A DNA stretch of 64,000 nucleotides from Anaerotruncus rubiinfantis. GTDB lineage: Bacteria; Bacillota; Clostridia; Oscillospirales; Ruminococcaceae. The notes below the pieces were generated by a model. That model worked only from the letters and a program-made list of their open reading frames with translations. It searched no databases and had not been told where the DNA came from. This document shows, in pieces, positions 49,002-58,548 of the stretch. The DNA is taken from assembly GCF_900078395.1 (NCBI RefSeq), contig NZ_FKLA01000007.1, positions 1 to 64,000 on the forward strand, in the 5' to 3' direction. Made by a program: the position numbers and the translations under genes. The stretch's first letter is position 1. Every line of letters begins with the position of its first letter.

Positions 49002-49850
49002 ATGAATCTCCCATTCCAGATTGATCTCTCCAGGAAAACCGCCGTGGTTACCGGCGCGGGCGGGGTGCTCTGCAGCGGCTTTTCCAAAGCGCTGGCCGCC
49101 TGCGGCGCGCGGGTCGCGCTGCTCGACATCAACCAGGCCGCGGCGCAGAAATACGCGGATGAGATCACCGCGGCGGGCGGAACCGCCAAAGCATACGAAT
49201 GCGACGTGCTCAACCGCGCGAGCGTCGAGGCGGCGCATGCGCAGATTGCGGCGGATTTCGGCCCCTGCGACATCCTCTTAAACGGCGCGGGCGGCAACAA
49301 CCCGCGCGCGACCACCACGAACGAATATTATTTTGAAGGCGACCTCGACAAGGACATCGCCACCTTCTTCAACCTCGACCCCAAAGGGGTGGAGTTCGTC
49401 TTTAACCTCAACTTTCTGGGGACTCTTATCCCCACGCAGGTCTTCACGCAGGATATGCTCGGCCGTGAGAGTTGCTGCATCGTGAATATCTCCTCGATGA
49501 ACGCCTATACGCCGCTCACCAAGATTCCGGCCTATTCCGGGGCCAAGGCTGCTATCAGCAACTTCACCCAGTGGCTTGCGGTGCACTTTTCGAAGGCGGG
49601 TATCCGCGTGAACGCGATCGCGCCCGGCTTCTTCGTCACCATCCAGAATGAAAAGCTGCTTTTCAACGATGACGGCACCCCCACTCCCCGTACAGACAAG
49701 ATTCTGGCAGGCACGCCGATGGAACGCTTCGGCAAGCCCGAGGAACTGAATGGGGCGCTGCTCTACCTGATTTCGGAAGAGGCCGCATCCTTCGTCACCG
49801 GAATCGTCATTCCGGTGGACGGCGGATTTTCGGCATATTCCGGCGTGTGA
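49002..49850 (+). CDS. SDR oxidoreductase, probable fructuronate reductase (UxuB role)
   Basis: 282 residues. Rossmann motif VVTGAGGVLCSGFSKAL (TGxxxGxG), NGAGGNNP, the catalytic Ser in NISSMNAYTPLTK and Tyr-x-x-x-Lys in AYSGAKAAI, with a C-terminal GIVIPVDGGFSAYSGV. The insertion YYFEGDLDKDIATFFNLD before the helix is typical of SDR-type D-mannonate oxidoreductases of Firmicutes, and the operon has uxuA and uxaC but no classical long-chain UxuB, so this gene should fill that step. Confidence 0.88.
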   Translation: MNLPFQIDLSRKTAVVTGAGGVLCSGFSKALAACGARVALLDINQAAAQKYADEITAAGGTAKAYECDVLNRASVEAAHAQIAADFGPCDILLNGAGGNNPRATTTNEYYFEGDLDKDIATFFNLDPKGVEFVFNLNFLGTLIPTQVFTQDMLGRESCCIVNISSMNAYTPLTKIPAYSGAKAAISNFTQWLAVHFSKAGIRVNAIAPGFFVTIQNEKLLFNDDGTPTPRTDKILAGTPMERFGKPEELNGALLYLISEEAASFVTGIVIPVDGGFSAYSGV

Positions 49851-49862
49851 GGAGGGGCCGCT

Positions 49863-50633
49863 ATGACGGCTGCGCTTAAAATGCAGGCGGGCAACCTGCA
49901 AATTGAGATCTGCGAAACGCGTCGGGCGATGGGCGAGGCGGCCGCGCGGTGCGGTGTTGCGCGCGCCAAAGAGGTGATTGCCGAAAAGGGCGAGGCCAAC
50001 ATCATTTTCGCGGCGGCGCCCTCCCAGTTTGAACTGTATGAGAGTCTGCTCGCCTCGGACCTCGACTTTTCGAAAGTGAACGCCTTCCATATGGATGAAT
50101 ACCTGGGCCTTGCACCCGACGCGCCGCAGGGCTTCGGGAACCTGCTCAAAATCCATCTCTTTTCAAAAAAACCGTTCAAATCGGTGCATTACCTGAATGG
50201 CCAGACCAGCGACCCACAGGCTGAGTGCGAGCGCTATGCAGAGCTGCTCGCCGCGTTCCCGCCCGACGTGATCTTTCACGGGATCGGGGAGAACGGGCAT
50301 CTCGCCTTCAACGACCCGCCGGTGGCGGACTTTTCCGACCCCCGTGTTGTGAAGGTGGTGGCGATGGACGAGATCTGCCGCAACCAGCAGGTGCATGACG
50401 GCTGCTTCGCGCGGCTCGATGAGGTGCCGCGAAAGGCGCTCTCGCTGACCATTCCGGCGCTGACGGACGATCGGACCTGGCTTGTGGTGACGGTGCCCGG
50501 CCCCACCAAGGTGGAGGCGGTGCGCCGCGCGGTGCGGGACGAAATCTCCACCGCCTGTCCGGCCACCATCCTGCGGCAGCATCCGCACGCGGCGCTCTTT
50601 CTCGACAGGGAGGCGGCAAAGGGAATTCTCTGA
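49863..50633 (+). CDS. nagB: glucosamine-6-phosphate deaminase-like protein
   Basis: 256 residues. The NagB signatures are present: VNAFHMDEYLGL (catalytic Asp-Glu pair), VIFHGIGENGHLAFNDPPV (with the Asp/His proton relay) and the C-terminal VPGPTKVEAVRRAV. It would turn an amino-sugar phosphate into a keto-sugar phosphate and ammonia. It is the last gene of the uronate operon, an unusual partner there, so an amino-uronate or a mixed oligosaccharide is possible. Confidence 0.85.
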   Translation: MTAALKMQAGNLQIEICETRRAMGEAAARCGVARAKEVIAEKGEANIIFAAAPSQFELYESLLASDLDFSKVNAFHMDEYLGLAPDAPQGFGNLLKIHLFSKKPFKSVHYLNGQTSDPQAECERYAELLAAFPPDVIFHGIGENGHLAFNDPPVADFSDPRVVKVVAMDEICRNQQVHDGCFARLDEVPRKALSLTIPALTDDRTWLVVTVPGPTKVEAVRRAVRDEISTACPATILRQHPHAALFLDREAAKGIL

Positions 50634-50647
50634 CAAGGCGAACATCA

Positions 50648-50685
50648 AAAGCGGCGTTTCAACCGAAAGGTTGGAACGCCGCTTT
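50648..50685. terminator. terminator after the uronate operon
   Basis: Seventeen-base arms (aaagcggcgtttcaacc / ggttggaacgccgcttt, one G:U), GAAA loop, lying between convergent units. Confidence 0.88.
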
Positions 50686-50707
50686 GCGTTGGAACGGGTT
50701 TGCGTTT

Positions 50708-52558
50708 TCAGCGCGCAAGGATCACGCAGTCATAGGGGAGCAGATTTTTTCCGTTCAGCCGGCCGAACAGGGTGCGCGCATCCGCGAATTCGGGCGGGAT
50801 GACCAGGTTGACCTCGTAATTGGTACGGTTGACCGCCGCGAAAAAGCTATCCCCGTTGCAGTCGCGCAGGAAGGAGACCGCTTCGGGCGTGAAGGAGACC
50901 GCCGAGAAGCTGCCGGTCGAAAGCTGGGGGTAGTCGGTGCGGATCTTCCCGAGCGTCTGGAACACCTCGAGCAGCTCGTGATCCTCCCGTCCCCAGGGAT
51001 AGCAGGTTCGGTTGAAGGGGTCCTTGTAGCCGTAGAGCCCGGCTTCGTCGCCGTAATAGAGGCAGGGGATGCCGGGCAGCATATATTGGATAACCGCGGC
51101 CAGCCGGAAGAGTTTTTTGCCCAGTTCGTACCGCTGCGGGCTGAGGGTGTTGTTCTGCCCCTGCCATTCGCGCCCATTCTGTCCGGCCGGCTGTCCGGCC
51201 AGCGCGGTAATGGCGCGCTCGACATCGTGGGTCGAGAGGGAATTCATCAGCACGTCGAGCACCGGCTTCGGGTAATGCTCCAGGATGGTTTGGATGGTGC
51301 CGTAAAGACGGCTGGCGTCACCGTCCCGCACCCAGGTGAGGATCGCGTCTTTAAAGGGGTAATTCATCACGCTGTCAAGCTGGCCGCCCAAAAAATACCG
51401 GCGGCGCACGCCGTAGGCAATCTTGGTGGTTGCATCCTCCCAGACTTCCCCGATCACCGCGGCCTGCGGGTCATAACTTTTGACGCAGGCGGAAATTTTA
51501 TCGAGGAATTCGTCCGGAAGTTCGTCCGCCACATCGAGCCGGTAGCCGGAAATGCCGGCACGCAGCCATTTTTTGAGCACGCCGTGCTCCCCGCAGATGA
51601 ATTCGCTGTAGCCGGGATCTTTCTCATTGAGATTCGGCAGTTCCTGAAAGCCCCACCAGGACTGGTACTCAGCAGGGTAGTTGATGAACTCGTACCAGGA
51701 ACGGTAGCGGCTCTGCGGGTCGTTATAGGCGCCGCCGTTTCCATAGCGGCGCTCTTTGTTGAAATAGACGCTGTCGCTGCCGGTGTGGTTAAAGACCCCG
51801 TCGAGGATGATATGCATCCCCATCTGTTTCGCCTTGTGGCACAGCGCGGAAAGATCCGCTTCGGTGCCGAGCAGCGGGTCAATCTTTTCGTAGTCGGCAG
51901 TGTTGTAACGATGGTTTGAATGCGCTTCAAAGATCGGGTTCAGATAGATGGTGGTCACGCCGAGCCCCTTGAGGTAGGGGAGCTTTTCGGCGATGCCGCG
52001 CAGGTCGCCCCCAAAGTAATCGGAATTGGTGATCTTTCCGTTCTGGTCGGGCAGGTAGTCGGGCATCTCATACCAGTTTTCATGCATCCGGCGGTCGGCG
52101 GGCACACCATATTTCTCCGCCCCGGAACAGCAGAACCGGTCGGGAAAAATCTGATACATGACGCCCTTCTTGAGGAAATCCGGCGTCTGCATATTTTTGT
52201 CGTAAACGGTCAGCTGCCACATGTCGCTCCCCTGGGCGGAGAGCTTGCCGAACCCCTCGTGATCCCGGACAATCCGGGTGCAGCCGTTGACGCCTTCAAC
52301 TTCAAAAAGATAAAAGTAGAGCTGCGGGTCGGGGGAATAAAAAATGCACCGATAGGCGATATTGACCCCATCGCTTTGCTCGAACTCCATTGGGATGCGT
52401 TCCGGGGTATCCCAGCGGTCGGCCTTGAACATGAGAAGCACCGGGTTTTCGAGCTGGTAGGTGATCGGCAGGTAGACACGGAAGGTCACGACCTCATCGG
52501 TGCGAACCGCTCCGAACGGGGATTTGCAGCGGCTGTCGCGGCTGTCAAACATACTCAA
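50708..52558 (-). CDS. GH13 alpha-amylase (neopullulanase-like)
   Basis: Start taken as TTG 52558 with ggag eight bases upstream; ATG 52552 is the alternative. About 616 residues. An N-terminal CBM34-like beta domain (residues 1-120) is followed by the GH13 barrel: DGVFNHTGSDS (region I), ISGYRLDVADELP (region II, nucleophile Asp), VIGEVWED (region III, acid Glu) and LSTHDVERA (region IV, here H-D). The region GVMYQIFPDRF before the barrel is typical of cyclomaltodextrinase/neopullulanase enzymes. It hydrolyses glycogen or maltodextrins in the cytoplasm (no signal peptide) next to glycogen phosphorylase. Confidence 0.92.
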   Translation of the reverse strand: MSMFDSRDSRCKSPFGAVRTDEVVTFRVYLPITYQLENPVLLMFKADRWDTPERIPMEFEQSDGVNIAYRCIFYSPDPQLYFYLFEVEGVNGCTRIVRDHEGFGKLSAQGSDMWQLTVYDKNMQTPDFLKKGVMYQIFPDRFCCSGAEKYGVPADRRMHENWYEMPDYLPDQNGKITNSDYFGGDLRGIAEKLPYLKGLGVTTIYLNPIFEAHSNHRYNTADYEKIDPLLGTEADLSALCHKAKQMGMHIILDGVFNHTGSDSVYFNKERRYGNGGAYNDPQSRYRSWYEFINYPAEYQSWWGFQELPNLNEKDPGYSEFICGEHGVLKKWLRAGISGYRLDVADELPDEFLDKISACVKSYDPQAAVIGEVWEDATTKIAYGVRRRYFLGGQLDSVMNYPFKDAILTWVRDGDASRLYGTIQTILEHYPKPVLDVLMNSLSTHDVERAITALAGQPAGQNGREWQGQNNTLSPQRYELGKKLFRLAAVIQYMLPGIPCLYYGDEAGLYGYKDPFNRTCYPWGREDHELLEVFQTLGKIRTDYPQLSTGSFSAVSFTPEAVSFLRDCNGDSFFAAVNRTNYEVNLVIPPEFADARTLFGRLNGKNLLPYDCVILAR

Positions 52559-52623
52559 AATATCAACTCCAAAGGCAAGGAGCGTTTGTCGTGACATCTG
52601 TCTTGGCAGACGCTCCGGAATGC

Positions 52624-52656
52624 GCCGCGGGCGGGACTGCACATCCCGCCCGCGGC
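52624..52656. terminator. GC-rich hairpin between glgP and amylase genes
   Basis: Thirteen-base arms gccgcgggcggga / tcccgcccgcggc followed by TTTT on the plus strand; on the minus strand, in the direction of these genes, there is no T-run, so it may only weaken read-through or stabilise the glgP mRNA end. Confidence 0.55.
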
Positions 52657-52672
52657 TTTTGCTCCTGTTTTA

Positions 52673-55081
52673 TCATTTGCGCAGGTTCCAGATTTCGCGG
52701 CTGTAATCGTGGATCGAACGGTCGGCGCAGAAGAAGCCGGAAGCCGCGATATTCATGAGGCTCATCCGCTGCCAGCCTATGGCGTCGCGGTAACGGCGGG
52801 AGGCCTCCTGTTGGATGTCGCTGTAGGACGCGAAGTCGGCAAGCACCATATACGGGTCGTTGTAGCGCAGGGAATTGGCGATATCCGGGAACTGCTGTCC
52901 GTCAAGGCCGGAGAGCAGCAGGTCGATCGCCCGGCGCAGCGCGGGATTGCGGTTATAGTAATCGTTCGGATTGTAGCCGGCCGTCTTTATGTGGTTCACC
53001 TCAGGCGTGGTCATGCCAAAGATGAGGATGTTCTCGTCGCCGACATGCTCTTTAATTTCAACATTCGCGCCGTCGAGCGTTCCGAGGGTGATCGCGCCGT
53101 TTAACATCAGCTTCATGTTTCCGGTGCCGGATGCCTCGGTGCCCGCCAGCGAGATCTGCTCGGAAATTTCGGAAGCCGGCATCAGGATCTCCGAGATGGT
53201 GACGCTGTAATTCTCAAGAAACACGATCCGTAGCTTTTCACGGATGACGGGGTCGGCTTCGATGAGGTCGCGCAGAGTGCAGATGAATTTGATGATCTGC
53301 TTGGCGAGGAAATACCCGGGCGCCGCTTTCGCGCCGAAAATATAGGTTTTGGGGGCAAAGTCCGCATTGGGGTTTTCCTTGAGCCAGAGGTATTCGGTGA
53401 GAATGTGCAGCGCGTTCAGATGCTGGCGCTTATATTCGTGCAGACGCTTGACCTGCACGTCAAAGATCGAATTGCAGTTGACCGCCACACCGGAGGTTTC
53501 CAGCACATATTTGGCGAGCCGTTCCTTGTTTTCAAGCTTGACGGCCGCCAGCTTTTTCAGCAGGTTTTTATCGTCTGCAAACTTGCTGAACCGGTGCAGT
53601 TCGGACATGTTTTTGAGCCATCCGTCGCCGATGGTCTCATTGAGCAGGCTGGTCAGACCCGGGTTTGACTGGTAAAGCCAGCGCCGGGAGGCGATGCCGT
53701 TGGTCACGTTCTTAAACTTATACGGCGTAAGCAGATAGAAATCGTGGAAGACGCTGTCCTTGATGATCTGGCTGTGCAGGGCGGACACGCCGTTGACACT
53801 ATGGGAAGCGATGACCGCCAGGTTCGCCATGCGCACCTGGAAATCATAGATCACCCGCATGCGGTCGATATCATACTGGTCATAGTGGTATTTTTCCCGC
53901 AGGTCGTCGCAGAAACGGCGGTCGATCTCCTGTACGATCTGGTAGATGCGCGGCAAAAGGTTGCGGAAGATGTCCTCTCCCCACTTCTCGAGCGCCTCGG
54001 ACATGACCGTGTGGTTGGTGTAGGCAAAGGTGCGGGTCACGATGTCCCAGGAACGGTCCCAGTCGTAGCCGCAGTCGTCGAGCAGCACCCGCATCAACTC
54101 GGGAATGGCGAGGGTCGGATGGGTGTCGTTGATCTGAACGGCGTTCTTCTCGGCAAAGTTGTCGATGGTGCCGTAGAGGGTGATGTGGCGGCGCACGATG
54201 TCCGAAATCGAGGCCGCGACGAGGAAATACTGCTGTTTTAAACGCAGCATTTTGCCCTCGGTGTGGTTGTCGTTCGGGTAGAGCACTTTGGAGATGGCCT
54301 CGGCCGCGGCCGCGCCGCCGACCGCGTTCACATAGTCGCCGCGGTTGAAGCTCTCCATATCGAAGCCCGGGCTCTGGGCCTTCCAAAGCCGCAGGACGCC
54401 CACCCCGTCGCTCTCAAAGCCGGGGACGTACATATCGTGCGGAACGGCGTAGACCGTCTGATAATCGACATGATTGACCCAGTGGTGGCCGTTTTCCCAG
54501 CCCTCCTCAATCCGGCCGCCAAAGTGAACCGGAACGGTGCGGTCGGGCTTCACCTTGAGCCAGACGCTGCCGCCGGGCAGCCAGTAATCGGGGGTTTCGG
54601 TCTGCCAGCCGTCGATGATCCGCTGCTTGAAGATACCGTATTCATAGAGGATCGAATACCCCATGGCGGGCAGCTCCAGCGTGGCCATCGCGTCGAGGTA
54701 GCAGGCCGCGAGCCGGCCGAGACCGCCGTTGCCGAGTCCCGCGTCCGGTTCGAGCGCGTACATCCGGTCAATATCGATGTCGAGTTCGTCGAGCGCCTTG
54801 GTCATGGCGTCCTGGATATCGAGGTTATAGAGGCTGTTTTTGAGCGAACGCCCCATGAGAAATTCCATGCTCATGTAATAGACTTTCTTTTCCGCGCGGG
54901 CGTTGTAATGCGCGGAGAAGATTTTGAGTTTTTCCGCGAGAATTTCGCGCACCACACGGCAGCAGGCCTCGTAATAAGCCTCGTCGGAAGCGTGCTCCGG
55001 GTCGATGAGCATATCGCTTTTGATCGTGTCGAGGATCAGGTTCTTGAGGACCTCGGTGCTGTAATGCTTATTTGTATCCAT
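52673..55081 (-). CDS. glgP: glycogen/starch phosphorylase
   Basis: 802 residues, the usual family length. The start is ATG 55081. Conserved parts include YYMSMEFLMGRSLKNSL, GNGGLGRLAACYLD, VQINDTHPTLAIPELMR, RLHEYKRQHLNALHIL and EASGTGNMKLMLNGA with the PLP-binding Lys of the C-terminal domain. It releases glucose 1-phosphate from storage glucans. It lies directly upstream of the amylase gene on the same strand. Confidence 0.97.
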   Translation of the reverse strand: MDTNKHYSTEVLKNLILDTIKSDMLIDPEHASDEAYYEACCRVVREILAEKLKIFSAHYNARAEKKVYYMSMEFLMGRSLKNSLYNLDIQDAMTKALDELDIDIDRMYALEPDAGLGNGGLGRLAACYLDAMATLELPAMGYSILYEYGIFKQRIIDGWQTETPDYWLPGGSVWLKVKPDRTVPVHFGGRIEEGWENGHHWVNHVDYQTVYAVPHDMYVPGFESDGVGVLRLWKAQSPGFDMESFNRGDYVNAVGGAAAAEAISKVLYPNDNHTEGKMLRLKQQYFLVAASISDIVRRHITLYGTIDNFAEKNAVQINDTHPTLAIPELMRVLLDDCGYDWDRSWDIVTRTFAYTNHTVMSEALEKWGEDIFRNLLPRIYQIVQEIDRRFCDDLREKYHYDQYDIDRMRVIYDFQVRMANLAVIASHSVNGVSALHSQIIKDSVFHDFYLLTPYKFKNVTNGIASRRWLYQSNPGLTSLLNETIGDGWLKNMSELHRFSKFADDKNLLKKLAAVKLENKERLAKYVLETSGVAVNCNSIFDVQVKRLHEYKRQHLNALHILTEYLWLKENPNADFAPKTYIFGAKAAPGYFLAKQIIKFICTLRDLIEADPVIREKLRIVFLENYSVTISEILMPASEISEQISLAGTEASGTGNMKLMLNGAITLGTLDGANVEIKEHVGDENILIFGMTTPEVNHIKTAGYNPNDYYNRNPALRRAIDLLLSGLDGQQFPDIANSLRYNDPYMVLADFASYSDIQQEASRRYRDAIGWQRMSLMNIAASGFFCADRSIHDYSREIWNLRK

Positions 55082-55249
55082 CAGACTGTCGTCTCCTAAT
55101 CATACAGATTGCCGGTTTTCCGGCGTGCAGGTAAATAGAAATGTTCCATTTTATTATACCCGATCGGCTGCTTGCATGCAAGTTTTCCGGCAAATATTAC
55201 CGCGGCATGACAAAGCGCCTGCTTTGGGTGGAAAATTTGGACAGGCCCC

Positions 55250-55278
55250 TTTCACAGGCGCGAAAAATGTATTATAAT
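55250..55278 (+). promoter_or_regulatory. promoter of zapA operon
   Basis: TATAAT at 55273-55278 with TTTCAC (55250-55255) 17 bases upstream. Confidence 0.55.
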
Positions 55279-55325
55279 GATATCAATGTTGAAATGAATT
55301 TTTACTCATTGGAGGAGTCGATACC

Positions 55326-55691
55326 ATGAATGCAGCAAACCGGGTCCGCGTGCTCATCAATGGGGTGCATTATACCATTGCCACAGTCGAACCGGAAGAA
55401 TATGTACAGAATCTCGCGCAGGAGCTGGATGAGCAGATCAAAGCGATCCTCGAAAAGAATCCGACCATCTCATTCAACGATGTGATGGTCCTGTGCGCCA
55501 TCAATTATATGGACGCCTACAAGCGCAGCGAGGAAAATGCCGACCGGATGCGCTCTCAGATCACCGAATATCTGGAAGACGCAGCAAAGGCGCGCATCGA
55601 GCTCGACGAGGTCAAGCGGGAGAACGCCCATCTGCGCCGCCAGCTTGACGGCCAGGAGCTGAAGGGCCAGATAAAGGATATGAAAGTTTGA
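55326..55691 (+). CDS. zapA: cell division protein ZapA
   Basis: 121 residues, ATG after ggaggag. The ZapA N-terminal domain has VRVLINGVHYTIATVEPEEYVQ, NLAQELDEQIKAIL and SFNDVMVLCAINYMDAY, followed by a long coiled coil (about 65-118). ZapA bundles FtsZ filaments at midcell. In Clostridia zapA commonly precedes a U32 peptidase gene, as here; the two overlap by one base. Confidence 0.92.
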   Translation: MNAANRVRVLINGVHYTIATVEPEEYVQNLAQELDEQIKAILEKNPTISFNDVMVLCAINYMDAYKRSEENADRMRSQITEYLEDAAKARIELDEVKRENAHLRRQLDGQELKGQIKDMKV

Positions 55692-57763
55692 TGCCGGTGA
55701 ACCAGCCTGAAATCCTGGCGCCCGCGGGCGGCCCACAGGCGCTTGCGGCGGCGGTGCTCTGCGGCGCGGATTCGGTCTATCTTGGAGCCGGCGCGTTCAA
55801 CGCCCGCCGCAACGCGGAAAATTTTACAATGGAAAATCTGGCGGAAACGGTCCGTTACTGCCACATCCGGGGTGTCAGGGTTTACCTGACGCTCAATATT
55901 GTTTTACTCGAAAACGAGATCCCGCGGTTCCTCGCGGCGGCGCAGGCGGCCTGTGAGGCCGGGGTAGACGCGGTGATCGTGCAGGATTTGGGCGCGGCTA
56001 GGCTTTTGCAGAGACATTGCCCGGCGCTGCGGATGCATGCCTCCACCCAGATGGCTGTGCACAATCCCGACGGCGTCCGCATGCTCGAGGACCTTGGCTT
56101 TCGGCGTGTGGTACTTGCGCGCGAGTGTTCCAAAGACGAGATTGCCCGAATTGCCGCCGCCACGCCGCTCGAAATCGAGCTGTTTGTGCACGGCGCACTG
56201 TGCATGTGTGTGTCCGGCCAGTGCTACATGTCCTCGGTGCTCGGCCAGCGCAGCGGGAACCGCGGACTCTGTGCCCAGCCGTGCAGGCTGGCGTTTTCCT
56301 CGTCCGCGCGGGAATATGCGCTCTCTCTGAAGGACATGAGCCTCATCTCCCGCATGGACGAAGTGCGGGCGCTTGGGGTGCATTCGCTCAAGATTGAAGG
56401 CCGCATGAAGCGGCCGGAGTATGTTGCCGCGGCCGTGACCGCCTGCCGGTCGGCGCTGGCAGGGGAAGCGGTCGATCTCAATGCTTTACAAGCGGTATTT
56501 TCCAGGGGCGGATTTACGGATGGTTATTTTACCGGCAAGCGTACCATTGATATGTTCGGGGTGCGCGGCAAGGAGGACGTCACCGCCGCCGCGGGGGTCC
56601 TAAAGCAGCTCGAGAATCGCTATACCGACCCGCGCAAGCAGGTGCAGAAGGTTGGCGTGGAGTTTGCTTTTGCGATGAAACCCGGCCAGAAGGCGTTCCT
56701 GTCCGCTTACGATTGTGACGGGAACAGCGTGTGTACCGAAGGCCCGGTGCCGGAAAATGCCGTCAATAAGCCGACTGACGAGGCCCGCGTGAAAGCGAGC
56801 CTTGAAAAGACCGGAGGCACGCCCTATCATGTAGAAAATGTCCGGTGCTCCATTTCGCCGGGGCTGATGCTGCCCGCGTCAGCGCTCAACGCGATGCGCC
56901 GTGAGTCCCTTACGCAGCTTGATGAAACCCGCGGAACTTTGCGCCCGATCCCGTGGCAAGCCGCCGGGCGCGAAGCGCCCGCGCCGCGTATAAGTGCGCG
57001 GCGGCCTGCGCTGCGGGCGCGGCTTGCCGCGATGGCGCAGCTGACCCCGTCCATCCGAAAACGCGCGGCGCTCATCACTCTGCCGGCGCCGGAACTGCTC
57101 AAGCTCTGCGAAAGCGGCGCGGAGGACTGCATGGACCGTCTCTGCGCGGGCGTGCCGCGCATCCAGTTTTCCGGGCAGGAGGAGACGAAAGCGCAGCTCG
57201 CAAAACTGTGGGAATACGGCGTGCGGCATGCCGAGGTGGGGAATCTCGGCGCAATCGGGCTTGTGTCCGGTATGGGATTTGCGCTGCATGGAGAAGCTTT
57301 CCTCAACGCGGCCAATTCCGAAGCTGTGCAGGCGCTCGCTGGGATGGGGCTCCGTGACCTGACCCTTTCCTTTGAACTGAGCCTTGCGGCGGCAAAACAT
57401 CTTCCGGAGGAGATCCCCTGTGGGGTTGCGGCCTATGGATTCCTGCCGCTGATGACGGTGCGCAACTGCCCGGTGCGGCTTTCCGCCGGGTGTGCCCGCT
57501 GCAAAAAGGGGGAAGCTGCGCTCACCGACCGCAAAGGCAACAAATTGCGGACAACCTGCGCCTATGGGTGCAGTGAAATTCTCAATCCGGTGCCACTTTA
57601 TATGGGAGACCGGCTGGAGGAACTTTCCGGGTTCGATTTCGTCTCTTTACAGTTTACGGTCGAAAGCCCGGAAGAATGCGAACAGATTTTTCTGGACTAT
57701 GAAAATGGGGGTGAACCGCGCGGAGCGTTCACCCGCGGGCTGCTCTATAAAACGATCCTGTAG
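55691..57763 (+). CDS. U32 family peptidase with DUF3656 domain
   Basis: ATG 55691 overlaps the zapA stop (TGATG); 690 residues. The U32 core (residues 1-300) has PEILAPAGGPQALAAAVLCG, VIVQDLGAARLLQR, LRMHASTQMAVHN and GALCMCVSGQCYMSSVLG, with RGLCAQPCRL. The DUF3656 region follows (about 370-440), and Cys-rich NCPVRLSAGCARCKKGE lies near the end. Family members in E. coli (RlhA, TrhP, UbiU/V) hydroxylate RNA or ubiquinone and need the Cys residues for an iron-sulfur cluster, so an RNA-modification role is more likely than proteolysis. Confidence 0.9.
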   Translation: MPVNQPEILAPAGGPQALAAAVLCGADSVYLGAGAFNARRNAENFTMENLAETVRYCHIRGVRVYLTLNIVLLENEIPRFLAAAQAACEAGVDAVIVQDLGAARLLQRHCPALRMHASTQMAVHNPDGVRMLEDLGFRRVVLARECSKDEIARIAAATPLEIELFVHGALCMCVSGQCYMSSVLGQRSGNRGLCAQPCRLAFSSSAREYALSLKDMSLISRMDEVRALGVHSLKIEGRMKRPEYVAAAVTACRSALAGEAVDLNALQAVFSRGGFTDGYFTGKRTIDMFGVRGKEDVTAAAGVLKQLENRYTDPRKQVQKVGVEFAFAMKPGQKAFLSAYDCDGNSVCTEGPVPENAVNKPTDEARVKASLEKTGGTPYHVENVRCSISPGLMLPASALNAMRRESLTQLDETRGTLRPIPWQAAGREAPAPRISARRPALRARLAAMAQLTPSIRKRAALITLPAPELLKLCESGAEDCMDRLCAGVPRIQFSGQEETKAQLAKLWEYGVRHAEVGNLGAIGLVSGMGFALHGEAFLNAANSEAVQALAGMGLRDLTLSFELSLAAAKHLPEEIPCGVAAYGFLPLMTVRNCPVRLSAGCARCKKGEAALTDRKGNKLRTTCAYGCSEILNPVPLYMGDRLEELSGFDFVSLQFTVESPEECEQIFLDYENGGEPRGAFTRGLLYKTIL

Positions 57764-57772
57764 GAGGGCATT

Positions 57773-58204
57773 ATGCTGAAAATGAAACGCCTGCGTCCGT
57801 CGGCGCAGATCCCGAAGAATGCCACACCCGGAAGCGCCGGGTACGACCTCTGCGCCGATCTTGACGCGCCGGTGGAGATCCCCGCGGGCAGGACGGTCAA
57901 AATCCCGACCGGTCTTGCGATGGCGGTGGAACCTGGCTATGCGGGTTTTGTGTTTGCACGCAGCGGGCTGGGGATCAAGCATGGGATTGTGCCGGCCAAC
58001 TGTGTCGGCGTGATCGACAGCGACTACCGCGGAGAGGTGATCGTGGGGCTGCACAACCAGTCACAGGAGGCCTTCACGGTGAACCCGGGAGACCGGGTCG
58101 CCCAGCTGGTGCTCCTGCCGGTTTTTACTCCCGGGATCGAGGTCTGTGAAGAATTGGACGAGACCGGCCGCGGAGCGGGCGGTTTTGGTTCGACCGGGCG
58201 ATAA
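57773..58204 (+). CDS. dut: dUTP diphosphatase
   Basis: 143 residues, ATG after taggaggg. All five dUTPase motifs can be seen: GYDLCADLD (1), FARSGLGIKHGI (2), GVIDSDYRGEVIV (3, with the catalytic Asp), GDRVAQLVL (4) and GAGGFGSTGR (5). The trimeric enzyme converts dUTP to dUMP and keeps uracil out of DNA. It lies nine bases behind the U32 gene. Confidence 0.95.
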   Translation: MLKMKRLRPSAQIPKNATPGSAGYDLCADLDAPVEIPAGRTVKIPTGLAMAVEPGYAGFVFARSGLGIKHGIVPANCVGVIDSDYRGEVIVGLHNQSQEAFTVNPGDRVAQLVLLPVFTPGIEVCEELDETGRGAGGFGSTGR

Positions 58205-58254
58205 GCCGGGAGAAGCGATACACGCCGGCGGACGGACAGGGAGGAATGACAGCA

Positions 58255-58548
58255 ATGCGAAGGGCGCTGATAGGAATTTTTTATACTGTGGCGGCGGTGA
58301 TCGTGGGCGCGCTGGCCGCGGCGATCGCGGCGAACGTGCCGTTTCTCAGCTGGCTGGCCTTTGGCAAGAGCATCGGCCTGCCGGTGGACACCCCGATGGT
58401 GCTCGATCTATCGGTTGTGAAGGTCGCATTCGGATTCGAGGTCGGTGTGACGGTCGCGCATATCCTGGCGTTCATTGGGGCATTTTTCGGATATAAATAT
58501 ACGATAAAGGCGATGCATCTGAATGGAAAACACGAAGGTGAAGAATAG
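58255..58548 (+). CDS. DUF4321 membrane protein
   Basis: Start ATG 58255, ten bases after ggagg; an ATG at 58246 is too close to that site. 97 residues with three hydrophobic helices (about 6-28, 45-65, 66-85), as in DUF4321, a small family that is almost always found before maf/mreB in Clostridia. Function unknown. It overlaps maf by 26 bases. Confidence 0.82.
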   Translation: MRRALIGIFYTVAAVIVGALAAAIAANVPFLSWLAFGKSIGLPVDTPMVLDLSVVKVAFGFEVGVTVAHILAFIGAFFGYKYTIKAMHLNGKHEGEE

